A stretch of DNA of 64,000 bases from Siphonodentalium dalli (taxonomy: Eukaryota > Mollusca > Scaphopoda > Gadilida > Siphonodentaliidae). The notes under the pieces are model-generated. The model was not told the DNA's origin. It worked only from the letters and a program-made list of their open reading frames with translations, and ran no database searches. The stretch's first letter is position 1. Every line of letters starts with the position of its first letter. Position numbers and translations under genes: made by a program. Positions 1 through 11,318 of this stretch are shown in pieces. Location of the stretch: assembly GCA_032622095.1 (NCBI GenBank), contig CP136068.1, positions 49,966,443 to 50,030,442 on the forward strand, in the 5' to 3' direction.

Positions 1-705
1 ACCATGCAGGAATATTTTGATTATTTGGGTGACTGGCATTCAGATGTGTTCAAATGGGGTCACCGGGTCAAATAGGTGAATATTTTGGTTTAATGTAAAA
101 CCGCCAAAAATGTATACCCGTCTGTCAAAAATTATATTCTCGAAAACCATAATACCAAATGGGTTCTTTGGTGTGGGTGTCACCTATATGCCTCACATTC
201 AGATTTTTCAAACGAGGTCACCAGGTCAATTAGGTGTGAAGCCAGGTCCATAAGTAATTATTAACACCGTGCATACCTATTTGGATTATATTTGGTATAG
301 ATGGTCCATGTGTGACCCGAATTCAGGTTTGTTCAAATGAGGCCAGCATGTCAATTATGTGCGAAGCCAGAGCATAACTCCCCCATAGTAATTCTTAACA
401 CGACTTCTCAACAATCACCAGGCCGATTTCGCCTATATTGTGTTTGGAGGGTCCTTGTGTGACTGGAATTCAGATATGTTAAAATGGGGTCAATCTTTTG
501 GTTCAATGTCAGACCAAAAGACAAGTAAATATAATTTGTGAATTTTGTTAGATTTAACTCCCTAATAGTTGCTCAATTAACAAAAAGAAAATGAAAAAGA
601 ATTTTGAAAAACTAACACCGTTATAGCATCTGCCAGGGTAACCCGGGTCACCACACCAAATTTGATCTTCTTACCCTTGCTCATTGATGGGTCATTAAAG
701 TTAAA
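1..705 (+). repeat. Dispersed repeat family R, copy 1 (cut by window edge)
   Basis: Seen: internally periodic sequence in which phrases such as 'gtgactggcattcagat', 'ttcaaatggggtcac', 'gggtcaaatagg' and 'cataactcc' recur every 170-190 bases. The same phrases in the same order recur at 5508-6475, 18234-18960, 22173-23250 and 23415-30975. This copy runs off the left edge, so its head is not visible. No long open frame is conserved between copies. Inference: a non-coding, probably non-autonomous interspersed element of high copy number. Confidence 0.8.
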
Positions 706-1135
706 TTTGAATTTCAGATGTTCTAAGCAGCCTGTCAAAAAATTCAATATTTGTTTCTTTAGAAGTGAGTGAGATGGTATCTAACAAACTAATCTATTGT
801 ATGTATTTGTTTGAATAACTGGTCAGTCAAAAGTAGCAGATATGCGGATCAAACACCCTTTCTTCAAATGAGTTGACTTCAACTTCTAAACATATCCACC
901 GAAATCACTAAACCATTGGGTATCATACTAAGAGATCACTGGGTGATGTGGATAGCGGCAGAGCTATGAGATTTAAAACCAACTCCACAACCCCAAATAC
1001 TTTAGCCCCTTCTTAAGACAAATTATTTGAGATTTTGAATTCAAGTTTTGTGTACACATACTGATATATGGATTCGCGTGATAACTTTTTTTTATATAAT
1101 TATCAGTTATAAACAGCAAAAACAGCGAAAAAGAT
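706..1135 (+). repeat. Repeat R2, copy 1 (contiguous with R)
   Basis: This stretch ('ttctaagcagcctgtc' ... 'gaaatcactaaaccattggg' ... 'gttatgagatttaaaac'-like ... 'cttcttaagacaaattattt' ... 'aattatcagttata') matches 50275-50670 in the same order and orientation. It follows R directly here, but the second copy lacks the preceding R units, so it is either the 3' tail of a longer R element or a separate repeat. No coding potential seen. Confidence 0.75.
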
Positions 1136-1273
1136 CATATAGAACACTTTGTGGACGTGAAATCTGATGACATGTCCGAGTTAACTGATGGCTTGTGAGA
1201 TATATACTCTGGAAAGAACCACTGAGCGGCAGAGACCCCCAAAAAATCGATTTAATATACCCGCCGTACTTAA

Positions 1274-1855
1274 AGGGGTACTGTACGCCAAATGTTGTTG
1301 TTGGTTTCTATAGTCTCCGAGTCTGAGAATAAGGTAACACTTTTTCATTATTTGAAAGTCTGTTGAGTACGAAGTAGTGTTACGGATGACAAATTTACCG
1401 GAATGCAAAAATACAAATTGTCGTTGTCGAGTAATTTTTGTATAGTTTTCAACCAAATGAATCAAATAAAAGTTATATTATAGGCATACTAGTCCCATAT
1501 AATCATTTAAGTTATTGTATCGTCGCTAGTCAGTGAGTGGCTTGAGTGTTCTCCCCGTATCATCATAATATTTTAAGCGATCGTGTGTGCGATCGGTTTA
1601 ACAAGCCAGTATCCCTCATTTACTTTATTTGATTACGCAAATTCGTAATTTAATTGACGCCATTTTATGGCTCCAGTCATAAATTCAATTTATATCAAAT
1701 TATTAACTTTTAAATTATTAAATTTTAAGATAGCCTATTAACCTGAGCGTTTACAGAATACATCTTCGACTCAAATTACTTATGTTTCTATATATTATCG
1801 ATATTAGATCGTTGTTGTCACCGGAAATTTACTGAAAATGGCGTACAGTACCCCT
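1274..1855. mobile_element. TTAA-flanked palindromic MITE, family 1 copy a
   Basis: Both ends read AGGGGTACTGTACGCCA on opposite strands (1274 inward and 1855 inward) and are flanked by TTAA at 1270-1273 and 1856-1859. Imperfect inverted similarity continues far inside (both arms carry related 'gttgttg...tctatag/tatagaaa' blocks). The centre contains 'ctccagtcataaattcaatt', also present in the copy at 5937-6283. There is no transposase frame. TTAA duplication with ends starting AGG suggests a non-autonomous Kolobok- or piggyBac-like element (inference). Confidence 0.85.
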
Positions 1856-1859
1856 TTAA

Positions 1860-3580
1860 GGACAAATTTGGTATCTTTGGAAAGGTGATGATGTAGGATT
1901 AGTGAAGGGAGGAACAACAAACTGATAAAAATATGTTTAGTGCCAATTACCATCAAACTCATTCACGTTTTTCTCAAATGATACAATGAATCAAATATTT
2001 GTGAATATCTGTCTGTGGTCTAACTTCTATATATAACTTTAATGGTACAATCGAGATAGCACCAATGCGGTCTAACAGGGGTATCTTTTTACGAGAAAGA
2101 TAATGGTGGGGGGTTAAAATTTTCTAAAGTAACGTTGTTGGTGTCAGGGGAGGGGCTATTTTAGCGCAGATTTCGACCAAATTGATATATTATTCTTCCC
2201 ATGATACGAGGAATATAATCGTGTGATTTAAAGACGCCAAATTGGTGCCGTTTAGGTGAGAGATGGGGGGGGTGGTAATAACTATGATAAGAATTTGTTT
2301 AGTTGCCGGTGAGTCTAATAGGCGTGGTTTAAATATGACAGAAGTGGCACGGTTCAAGTCATGCATGAGGGGAGTTACATCAAAGTTGATACAAATATAT
2401 TTAGCACTAATGAATTAATCACATTTGGTGTCGTTTGGGTCATGGATGGCGAGAGGAGATTCACTAGCATTGATAAGATTGTTCAATTCGCCGATATCCA
2501 ACAAATGTATATAGTGTCATCTCCCAGGCCATCTCCATATCGTTCTAATGAGTTTTTTGGCATTCCAATTTCACAATCTCGACAAATGGTGACCGAATTA
2601 AGTGACTTGAACAATTATATCTTCTTAACTGTCATATTATATGGGGATGGAAATCAGGGCATTCCTACACTGATCTAGCAACACAGATACATAGAAGAAA
2701 GCATATATTTATATCATTCTATCAAGAGATACATATATTCTTGCAAACTGAGGGACCTTGAATCGCCAGAGGATTAAATATTAGAATGGTTCATTCATAT
2801 TATAGCACAATTGAGTCTGTCCCATCAATATAGTTTCCACACAAAAGTTACAATTGCCAAGAGATATGGATATGTAGAACAGACCTGTTCAAAAATAGTG
2901 ATCACAGTTTGCAGTCAAATATGGTTACTTCTGAGATAAGTGAAAACGCAGTCCGTAGCACATGACTTTTCAGGATCCTCCAATAGTGACATCTAACAAG
3001 GGTATATCTGCCGGATACAGAGGATTTCTTTCATTTTTTAGAACAGACTCATCACCTAACATAAACAACTCAAAATCTGGCTCTGTGTTGGGCATATGTT
3101 CCTGCTATACACACATAACATCATTACTTTTAAACTGAAAATGATTAGCCAGAGGAGCATTTCTTTAAAACATCTGTATCTTCATGAAGATATGATAACC
3201 AGGTGTCCTCATTTTTGTCTTACCCACTAGATTGATTGATACATCTCTGTCTTTTATTGTTTTTGAACTGATGTGTTTATGACGTTCATGTTTCATGGTA
3301 TAACGTCTGAAGTATACGCAGTTGTAAATAAATAAATACTTCTTTATTGGTGGGATGGATTAAACGTGATAAACAAAATGACAATCGCTCCGATCCGACA
3401 AGGTGAGCCACTACTTATAGTCCATGTGTAAGAATCATGTTTTGTGATGCCATTTAGATATACAATTTATGAGAATATATATGTGCAACACTTTGAGAGC
3501 ATTAGTATTCTCTATTCCCACCAAATGTCCACAACATGCAGAGGGTTTCACATCAATTTAACATGGGCAACGCCGGGTAA
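1860..3580. other. No confident gene; AT-rich spacer
   Basis: A 105-codon open frame on the plus strand (2361-2678) has no splice sites, no recognisable motif and lies in sequence with repeated 'ataaaaatatgtttagt(g/t)cc' phrases, so I do not call it. The minus strand around 3010-3170 reads as short broken frames. Nothing else is supportable. Confidence 0.5.
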
Positions 3581-3588
3581 CCCTGCTA

Positions 3589-3858
3589 GTATGCAATAAA
3601 TACAAAAACGGTTGTTCCGTAGTGTTGAAGACGTCCCACATTAATTTTACATTCGATAGCATTTCATTGAATGAATGATTTGATATATTCATCAGTAACT
3701 GGTAATCCAAACGAATCGAGATATGTTGCAATGTTTCCATTGAAGAAAATTGCAACCCAGTGTTCTCCCGGTTTTTCTGATGTATGCGTATTTACTATGT
3801 ATGCTTTTAGATGGTAAGGTGTTTCGTGTGTTAGCTGATCTTTTTGCACACACCACAC
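3589..3858 (-). pseudogene. Relic of an adenain/Ulp1-type cysteine protease domain
   Basis: Minus-strand frame with the pattern of the C5 (adenain-like) peptidases found in Maverick/Polinton-type elements and in many lophotrochozoan and cnidarian open frames: a 'KPGEHWVAIFF' block holding the catalytic His, then 'YLDSFGLPV' holding the acidic residue. After 'KSFIQ' there is an in-frame stop at about 3664; beyond it the same frame continues ('NVGRLQHYGTTVFVFIAY') as the expected C-terminal helix, but the region that should carry the catalytic Cys lacks one, as if a few codons were deleted. It is therefore inactive. About 90 residues remain and no neighbouring capsid, polymerase or integrase was found, so assignment to a Polinton is an inference; it could be a free-standing Ulp1-like domain of another element. 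Confidence 0.6.
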
Positions 3859-4162
3859 CGTGGGAGAGGTAAGACTATCTGTCTAGTATATGCTGACTTT
3901 CGTGTTTCTTAAAACAATAAATCATCACATCTCTGTAAATGAAACACTAATTTGATTTGGGAAAGTTTATTTGTACCGTATTACCATTTTCAATATAAAC
4001 ATAGCATAATTTACGCTAAAAAAATACTCTTACATATTATTTAACATTTCACAATTCTCCCGTCTTTGAATATATATTCGAAGACTTTCACTTTTGCTAA
4101 AAATGCACTTGTAAAGTAACACACTTCGATAACGTCACGATTTATCGGTGTTTCTTATAAAT

Positions 4163-4746
4163 CCTGTGTGTACGGCATTGATGACACTATGGGCCGCCCT
4201 GGCATCGATGGCACTATGAGCCACCCGGCATTGATGACACTATGGGCCATCCCGGCCTCGGTGAGTGACATTCTGGGCCACCCCGGCGTTGATGACACTA
4301 TGGCCCACCCGGCATCGATGACACTCTGAGCCACCCCCGGCCTCGATGACACTCTTGTTCACCTCCGGCCTAGATGACACTGTAGGCCACCATCTCATCG
4401 GCGGGCTCTCTGTGCCACCCCCTCATCGGCGGGCAATCTGGGCCTCCCCCTCATCGGCGGACACTCTGGGCATCCCCTCATCGGCGGATACTCTGGGGCT
4501 CCCCTCATCGGCGGACACTCTGGGCCACCCCATCATCGGCGGACACTCTGGGCCTCCCCTCATCGGCGGACATTATGGGCCTTCCTTCATCCGTGGACAC
4601 TCTGTGCCTCCCCTCATCGGGGGACACTCTGGCCACCCCCTCATCGGCGGACACTCTGGGCCTCCCCTCATCGGCGGACACTCGGGGCCACCCCCTCATC
4701 GACGGACACTCTGGGCCCCCCTCATCGGCGGACACTCTGGGTCCTG
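4163..4746. repeat. 27-bp minisatellite in two diverged blocks
   Basis: Block 1 (about 4163-4385) has units like 'ggcattgatgacactatggg'; block 2 (about 4390-4746) has 'catcggcggacactctgggc' units ending in CCYCCCCT. Both have a period near 27 bases, so block 2 is a derivative of block 1. Since 27 is a multiple of three, several frames on both strands stay open; they are repeat artefacts. The array is GC-rich against AT-rich surroundings. Confidence 0.9.
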
Positions 4747-5201
4747 ACCCAGACTGTGTACAAGCCACGGGGTGGACCAGAGTGTCCGTCCATACTACTT
4801 TGGGGTACATTATTGCTTGGAATTTACAAGGCTATGTCCTTTTTACATGCCTTATATCAGAGTATATCATTGTCTATCTGACTATCATATTTGTCCAGAG
4901 TAGAGCCATGTAAATCATGGTTTATCTGGCTTTACTAGAGTAATATTACACGGATATGAGCGATAAGTCTATCTCGCCCTAGGACATTTCTCAGCTGAGG
5001 TGTTTTCTGAATCTTTTGTGAGAATATATATCATCGGTGTCGTACTCAAAAGTTAACAGGATGATACAAGAATAGTCTTATAAACAAATAAGCTAAATCC
5101 AGAAGAGTTTAATCACATTATGTGATTCATATAGCCTACAATCTGTTATCTCAAATGTTAAAGCTTTTGAAAGCGCACCTAGGTACTACCGTGGTATATG
5201 C

Positions 5202-5295
5202 AGAGTAATTCTACCAGGATAATTAACCCCGATATTATGATAAAGTTATAACTTTACCATATTATCGAGGTTAATTATCCTGGTAGAATTACTCT
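5202..5295. repeat. Near-perfect 94-bp hairpin (palindrome)
   Basis: Left arm 'agagtaattctaccaggata...' is the reverse complement of the right arm '...tatcctggtagaattactct'. The centre is 'taaagttataacttta', so there is essentially no loop; only a few mismatches are visible. Flanking sequence to about 5500 repeats 'ctggtagaat' and 'agagtaa(a)attacc' phrases, suggesting a small foldback element family. Confidence 0.85.
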
Positions 5296-5507
5296 GGTAC
5301 AATTGCTCTAGTAGAATCCCACGAGCATATTTACATCCCGGTACCTTGGTGAAATACATGGGATGGAACATTTTACTGCAGTAAAAATACATGTGTGGGT
5401 CTATATGCGTATAATATGATGACCATTCATCAGATGAATTTCAATTTTATCAGAGTAAAATTACCTGATTCCAGACACCCTGGTAGAATATGACAGAATA
5501 CCAGAGT

Positions 5508-6475
5508 GTTCTTAGCTCACATGATACGAAGTCTATGGTCGATCTATAGTCACCACTCCTCGTCCGACTAGCCGTCCATCCGTCCGTCAAATATTATTTG
5601 AACATCTTCACCAGATCCATATGACCGAATGGGTTCACTCTTGGTGTGGATGTTCCCGAGGTGACTGGTATTCATATTTGTTCAAATGAGGTCACTGGAT
5701 CAAATAGTTTGGAAGCCATGGCCATAACTATTTCCCTCCATAGTAATTCTTAAAAAGACTTCGCAAGTACCATCGGGCCGAATGGGTTTGTTCAAATGAG
5801 GTCATTGGGTCAAATGTGGGCAGAGCCATGGACATAACTCCAACAAAAATAATTTGTTAGATTGAACTGCTTGCTCAATTTAACCATAAAGAAAACAATG
5901 ATTTTTTTAAATAGTAAAACGTTACTACTTTTTTAAAAGGGGTACTGTACACTAAATACGTTCATTTATGAGACCATCTACTTCTATACTTAACAGCATA
6001 TATGCAACACATTAATGAATTTGATCCTTGGATTAGTGCGAAATACACTCGTGTGCTCTACGAACGATGCAGACAACTTGGTAATTATAACGAAAACGAA
6101 TTTGTGACTCCAGTCATAAATTGAATTTATCTATAATTACCATGTTGTGTATATCGCTCTTATAGCACAAGAGTATATTTTGCACTAATCCATGGCTCAA
6201 ATTCATTCTTCTGTTGCATATATTATGTTGAGTATAATATTAGATGGCCCCATGAATGTCGGGATTTAGTGTACAGTACCCCTTTAAAATGTGAATTAAA
6301 TTTTGTTTTTAAATTAAATTTACAAAACTATCACCATTATAACTTCCTGGGGTACTCCGAATCACCACACCAAATTTGGTTGAAATCAGACCAGGGTCTG
6401 GACTCTGTCGGGAATAGTCGGGAACAGACATATTATCCTTGCCATTTGAAGGGCCACACACCCATATTACCTTGA
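5508..6475 (+). repeat. Repeat R, copy 2, split by a MITE
   Basis: Starts with the R head 'ttagctcacatgatacgaag...' and CCGT-rich low complexity, continues as R units to about 5932, and resumes after the 5937-6283 MITE with the R tail ('aaaactatcaccattataac...accacaccaaatttggtt'). The same tail is found uninterrupted at 18840-18905, showing that the MITE inserted into a pre-existing R copy. Confidence 0.8.
5937..6283. mobile_element. TTAA-flanked palindromic MITE, family 1 copy b
   Basis: Ends read AGGGGTACTGTACACTAAAT inward from both sides and are flanked by TTAA (5933-5936, 6284-6287; a run of A makes the left edge ambiguous by one base). Most of the 347 bp can pair with itself: 'tatgcaacacattaatgaat' on the left against 'tatgcaacagaagaatgaat' read from the right, and so on. 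It shares ends and the central 'ctccagtcataaatt' with copy a but is about 235 bp shorter. Non-coding. Confidence 0.85.
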
Positions 6476-6779
6476 TATTTCATATTCCCAATGAAACTGA
6501 ATTTCTTTCACAAGTCATGACTTTCACTATAAACAATAAGCTTAATATCAACATAAAGATTAATAAAACAACACAGGCCACCCTCTCATGTGCCATGTTG
6601 TGGTAATTACATGTTATATGACACTATTTGATAAACAAATAAGAGAAATAGGGGAGAATGGTTACCTGTGTCATTCATTTCAATTCCCATGTGTTTGTTC
6701 TATGCAGTTGAATACCTTGCAGATGTTACAATATTATTTATATAGGCTATTAACTCGTTTTCATCTATGCTAATGATGT

Positions 6780-6975
6780 CTTATTTATTATGCTGATAAT
6801 TCCAAGGATAAATTATTATGTTGTTTATACTCTATTTCATTGAATTGACTGTTTTACAAAATTTAAGGTGGAGCGTCTCCAGGGCCATGTATTCGTTGGA
6901 AACACCAGACCTCACTTCCGTATAGCATAATTGGGAGAATCATACAATCAAATAGTTTCAGTGAAATATCAATAG
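6780..6975 (-). pseudogene. LINE reverse transcriptase, 3' part of a gene split by the composite insertion
   Basis: Minus strand reads 'LPIDISLKLFDCMILPIM', then 'LYGSEVW', the conserved block that follows the RT catalytic domain in many non-LTR retrotransposons ('PILLYGCEVWG' type). A frameshift follows, then 'LETLHLKFCKTV'. The 5' part of the same gene lies at 16415-16990 on the same strand. When the insertion 6981-16409 and one copy of the GTAAC duplication are removed, 'RKLML' on the right joins 'PIDIS' on the left in frame. The LINE was already decaying (stops and shifts in both halves). Confidence 0.85.
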
Positions 6976-7004
6976 GTAACGTGTGAAGCCCCGGAGGTGA
7001 CATC

Positions 7005-7165
7005 CGATTTTTTTAAAAGTCGTGGCCTCGAAAATAAAGTCGTGGTGACGAGAATGTGAAGGCGTGGCCACGAGAGAAAAGTGTTAGTCGTGGCCACGAG
7101 AATATGAAGTCGTGGCCTCGATAATATGAAGTCGTGGTATCGATAATATGAATCGTGGCCACGAG
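7005..7165. repeat. Left subterminal array of TCGTGGCCACGA motifs
   Basis: About seven copies of 'gtcgtggcc(a/t)cga' separated by 'gaatatgaa' or similar, spaced about 20-30 bases, form the left subterminal region of the 9.4-kb element. Each core is itself palindromic. Such regular subterminal motifs are typical transposase-binding arrays in DNA transposons (family knowledge); binding here is inferred. Confidence 0.8.
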
Positions 7166-8262
7166 AATAAAGAACTTTGATGAACCATAATCCTTTCGCT
7201 ATTCTGGCCCATCAGGATAACAATTGATCAACTGGATACAGGGTGGATGCCAAGATGGCAGCCAGGGGTTTACTGTATGGTCATAGGTGAGATGGATATG
7301 GAGTTATTGTATGGTCATGAATGATGTGAATATGGCTATATGGTTCCACGTTGGTTGTCAATTGTGAGATGTGTAGGTATACAAGGAGCGGCTGTATGGT
7401 CATGTATTAGGTGAATCGGTATACATGTCGTGACTGTATGTGTATGGTTGTGTACCCAGAATGGGTGTATCCGATGTGGCTGTATGGGCATTGATGTGGT
7501 GTATGATATAACGAGAGTAGCTACATGGTCATATGTGTGTTATGTATATACGGAGTGACTGTAAGGTCATGAGTGGGATGTAATGGCGTACCGTGTGTGG
7601 CTGTATTGTGACAGGTGCGTGTACATGTATATATGTGCTGTCTGTATGATCATGGATGTGATGTGTAGATACATAGGGAGTGATTTTATGGTTATGGGTA
7701 ATGTATATTTATAAGTGTACATGGAATGACTGTACGGTTATTATGGAAGTGTATATGCATACGTGGAGTGAGCGTGTGGGAATATAGGGAGTGTCCTTGT
7801 GGTAAAGTTGGTATGTATATTTACATAATTATGTCGTGGATGTATTATCATTGGAGTGTGTATAGGAAGTAGCTATATGATCATGGATGGCGTGTGTGAG
7901 TATACAGTGAGTTGCTGAATTGTCATGTGTGATGTGTATATGTAAATATGGAAGGTATGGGTGGTCGTTTGTGTGGTTATTGGTATATCTGGAAAGGCCG
8001 AGTGGCCATTGATAAGCTGCATATGTATATCTGGAGTGAATATATGGTCATTGATGTGGTGTCTATGTATATACACATGTATTGAATATCTATTTGGCCA
8101 CGGTGTGGAGAATATGTACACATGTGGTGTCTATATGTTCATAAGTCATGTGTAGGAGTATACCTAGTGTCATGGGTGAGAATATGGATATGGATATGAA
8201 GCGATTGACTTATGATCATGAACCTGGTGAATATTACATATATACAGGGAGTGACTATATGG

Positions 8263-8264
<2 letters not shown>

Positions 8265-8297
<33 letters not shown>

Positions 8298-10350
8298 GGA
8301 ACAAGTCATTTTGACTTTTAGTTCCGGTACAATTGAATACATTAATGGATTTGCATAATATGCATATTTGTGTGAGTATATCAACTGACGTAATCGTAAT
8401 CATACTTCAAGTGATAGAAGTAGGCGTCTATGTTAGTCTTAAATCCATCCAGAGATTTTAGTTGAACGATATGGTCTGGCAGACTATTCCAAGACGATAC
8501 CACACGCTGCGTGAAGAAGAATTTTCCAACATTCTTGTTGAACGTTTGTCTGTATAATTTCCTGCTATTTCCTCTTGTTGTTGTGTATGTAGACATTTGA
8601 AAAAGGCAACTGGTGTCCAAATTGTACTGTCCATTTAGCATCTTATATGTTTCAATTAAATCTCCCCTGAATCTCCGATATTTAACTAACATCAGGTTGA
8701 GTTTAATTAGTCTCTCTCGATACTCTAGTTCTTTGAGTTGAGGAACCATTTTTGTTGCTCTCCGTTGCACTTGTTCTAGTGAAATGCATTGGTATTTTAG
8801 GTGTGGATACCATGCCGTATTGCAGTACTCTATTATTGGTCGAATCATGCTGATATAGATTGCCCGAAATGTTTCTGGGTCGAGTGTTGTAAATGTTCTC
8901 CTTATAATACCAAGGGTCTTATACGCTCTGTTGCATATTTGATTTATGTGGATATCAAATTTAAGTTTATCGTCAACATTCACTCCTAGGTCTTTTTCGC
9001 ATGTGCTTACTATGATTGGTGGATTCAATGGCGTATTTGTCATGAAATACTCTATTTTTGGGTTGTTATGTCCGAAGTGTATTACGTGGATTTTTGCTGA
9101 GTTGTATCGAAGTTGCCAGTCTGGGGACAATTTGCAAACTGCGTTTATGTTCGTCTGCACATTTTTGTGATGGGGATTTCCGATAATTTTTGTGTCATCT
9201 GCGAATATTTCGCAAAGTCCTTTTACACATTCTGGTAGATCATTAATGAAAATTATAAAAAGTATAGGCCCTAAGATATTTCCCTGAAGCACGCCACTTG
9301 TTACTGGTGTGCAGTCCGAACATTCAGAATATACGCGTACCCTCTGCTCTCGGTTACTAAGGAATTGTTTTATCTATCCTAGGATGTTGTTGGTAATGCC
9401 ATACGATCCAAGCTTTCGCAAATGTGTGGAACAGAATCAAACGCCTTTTTAAAGTCTAGATATACTGCATCAACTGGTTCATTTTTGTCCAGTGCTGATG
9501 TAATGTGTGATAGGTATTCTATGAGTTGGGTCTTACACGATCTTCCTCTCCTGAATCCGTGCTGACACTTGGTAAGTAAATTGTTTTATTCCATATAGCT
9601 CATTACAGCGTTGCTAACACAATGTTCGAGAACTTTACATAAGATACAAGTGAGACTCACCGGTCGGGAATTTCCGGGGTCGTCTTTTCTGCCCTTTTTA
9701 AATATACACGTAACGGTTGCCTTTTGGCATATAGTCGGTACCTTTCCTTCTGTGGTGGATCTATTGAACAGTATGCATAATGGGTGGCTTGACTCACTTG
9801 CCGTTTCTTTCAGAAGTTTGCAATGGATGTTATCAGGGCCACAACTTTTAATCTGGTTTAGTTCACTTAACTTCATTTCGATGGCTCTTGGTGTTATTTG
9901 AATATCGGATAAATAGCTTCCATTTGATGTATGTTTTACATTTGGCATTTGGTTGAGATTTTCAGAAGTAAATACTCCCGAAAAGAAATCGTTCAGTACT
10001 CGCGCTTTATCGTAGTCGCCGGTTACGCATCCATCCCGACCTTGTTTTCTTAGGTCCCCTACTCTTTGTGTTGATGTAGGTTTACTGCGCACATAGTTCC
10101 AGAATGCTTTGGGGTTTCGTTTTGACTCCGATGATAATCGTCTCTCGAAAGATTGCTTTGCTGTTTTTATAGTTGAATTTGATTTTTCTATGCACGTTTT
10201 ATATAACTTGTATGCTTTTGATGATCTCGATTTCTATATTTCTTGTATGCTTGTCTTTTCTCTCTGATCGTTGACATCACTCCACTATTCGCCCAAAGAT
10301 TCTTCTGCTTTTTTGTGTATTTTTCATGAGTAGTTGGTATATATTCTTGT
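8265..10350 (-). mobile_element. 5'-truncated CR1/L2-like LINE inserted in the foldback arm
   Basis: The minus-strand element ends in a (GAT)n tail (8265-8297), follows RT coding sequence and begins near 10350. The interrupted arm resumes as 'tatgggtcat' (10351) after ending 'tatggtcat' (8258-8266), a probable target-site duplication that overlaps the tail and so cannot be delimited exactly. A simple-repeat 3' tail is a known trait of CR1/L2-type LINEs. The endonuclease domain is missing, so it is 5' truncated and dead. Confidence 0.8.
8384..10230 (-). pseudogene. Reverse transcriptase of the CR1/L2-like LINE, broken
   Basis: Reading the minus strand from about 10230: an N-terminal linker ('KAYKLYKTCIEKSNSTIK'), RT motifs 'GPDNIHCKLLKE', 'NSRPVSLTCILCKVLE', 'QHGFRRGRSCKTQL', 'VYLDFKKAFDSVPH', 'GVLQGNILGPILFIIFIND', 'FADDTKI' (the YxDD-type active site as FADD), and the CR1-like thumb 'IEYCNTAWYPHL' and 'VQRRATKMVPQLKELEYRER'. 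Breaks: an in-frame TAA at about 9583-9585, a frameshift near 9420, and an in-frame stop near 9380. The last 303 codons (8381-9292) remain open to the natural stop. No endonuclease domain. Catalytic residues are present but the gene cannot make a full protein. Confidence 0.9.
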
Positions 10351-11318
10351 TATGGGTCATGCGTATATACCCATATTTATATGGGTCATGTGTAGGGGTA
10401 TACCCGGTGTGCCTGCATTCTGATAGTTGTATTGTAATTGGTGGTGTGTACGGGTCTAACCAAGTATGGCTGTATGGTGATGGGTCAGGTGTACGTGTAT
10501 AAAGTGTCATTCATGTATAAATAAACACCACACAAATGACAATATAGTCAGGAACTTTATACCCGTAACCTGACCCATGACCATACAGCCATGAGTCACA
10601 ATGCAGGCACACCTACACATGATATCCCCTGTGTACATATTCTCCACACACATGGCAAAATAGACATTCAAGATATGCATAAACATCACAACAAGTACCA
10701 TATAGTCACACCAGGTATACATATGCACTTCACCAATGGCCATTCAGCCCTTCCAGAATATACAGTCATTCATTGTACACCTATACACATTACCCATAGC
10801 CATAAAATAACTCCCTAGTTATCCACACATCCCATCCATGATCACACAGACAGCACATGTATACATAAACACCCATCTGTCACAATAGAGCCTCACACGG
10901 TACATCTGTACATCCCACCCATGACCTTACAGTCACCCCATATACACAAACAACACACATATGACAATGTAGCTATTCTCATTATATACATACACCATAT
11001 CAATGCCCATACAGCCACACCGGGTACATCAGTACTGGGTGCACACAACCATACACCATACAGTCACTTCTTCTATACCGACACACCTCACACATGACCA
11101 TATAACCACTACTTGTATACCTATACATCTCACCATGGACACACATGGCCATATAATAACTCTCTGTATACATATTCACCTCACCTATGATCATAAGGTA
11201 ACTCCATGGCCGCAATCTTGGCATCCACCATATATCCAGTTGATCAATTATTATAATAATGGGCCAGAATAGCCATATATTGAGATTATGGTTCGTCTCA
11301 GTTCCGTCTCAAAGTTCT

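Larger units (their letters stand above)
7171..11318. mobile_element. Large foldback element with minisatellite-like arms, split by a LINE
   Basis: The outer ends pair: 'agaactttga..gaaccataatc..ctattctggccc' at 7171-7215 against the reverse complement of 11270-11318, then 'ttgatcaactggata' and 'ggtggatgccaagat' on both sides. The arms are degenerate units of about 50-60 bases ('tatggtcatgggtga.gtgta.atgta'), reading as 'catgaccatacagcc' on the right arm. The palindrome centre is near 10530. The left arm is interrupted at 8264/10351 by a reverse-strand LINE. No transposase frame. Resembles foldback (FB-like) elements whose long inverted repeats are built of short tandem units. Confidence 0.8.

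Noticed and set aside
2361..2678. 105-codon plus-strand open frame
   Set aside because: No domain, no splice or promoter context, and the sequence lies among diverged non-coding repeats.
4346..4913. Several 100-130-codon frames on both strands
   Set aside because: Generated by the 27-bp minisatellite, whose length is a multiple of three and keeps any open frame open.
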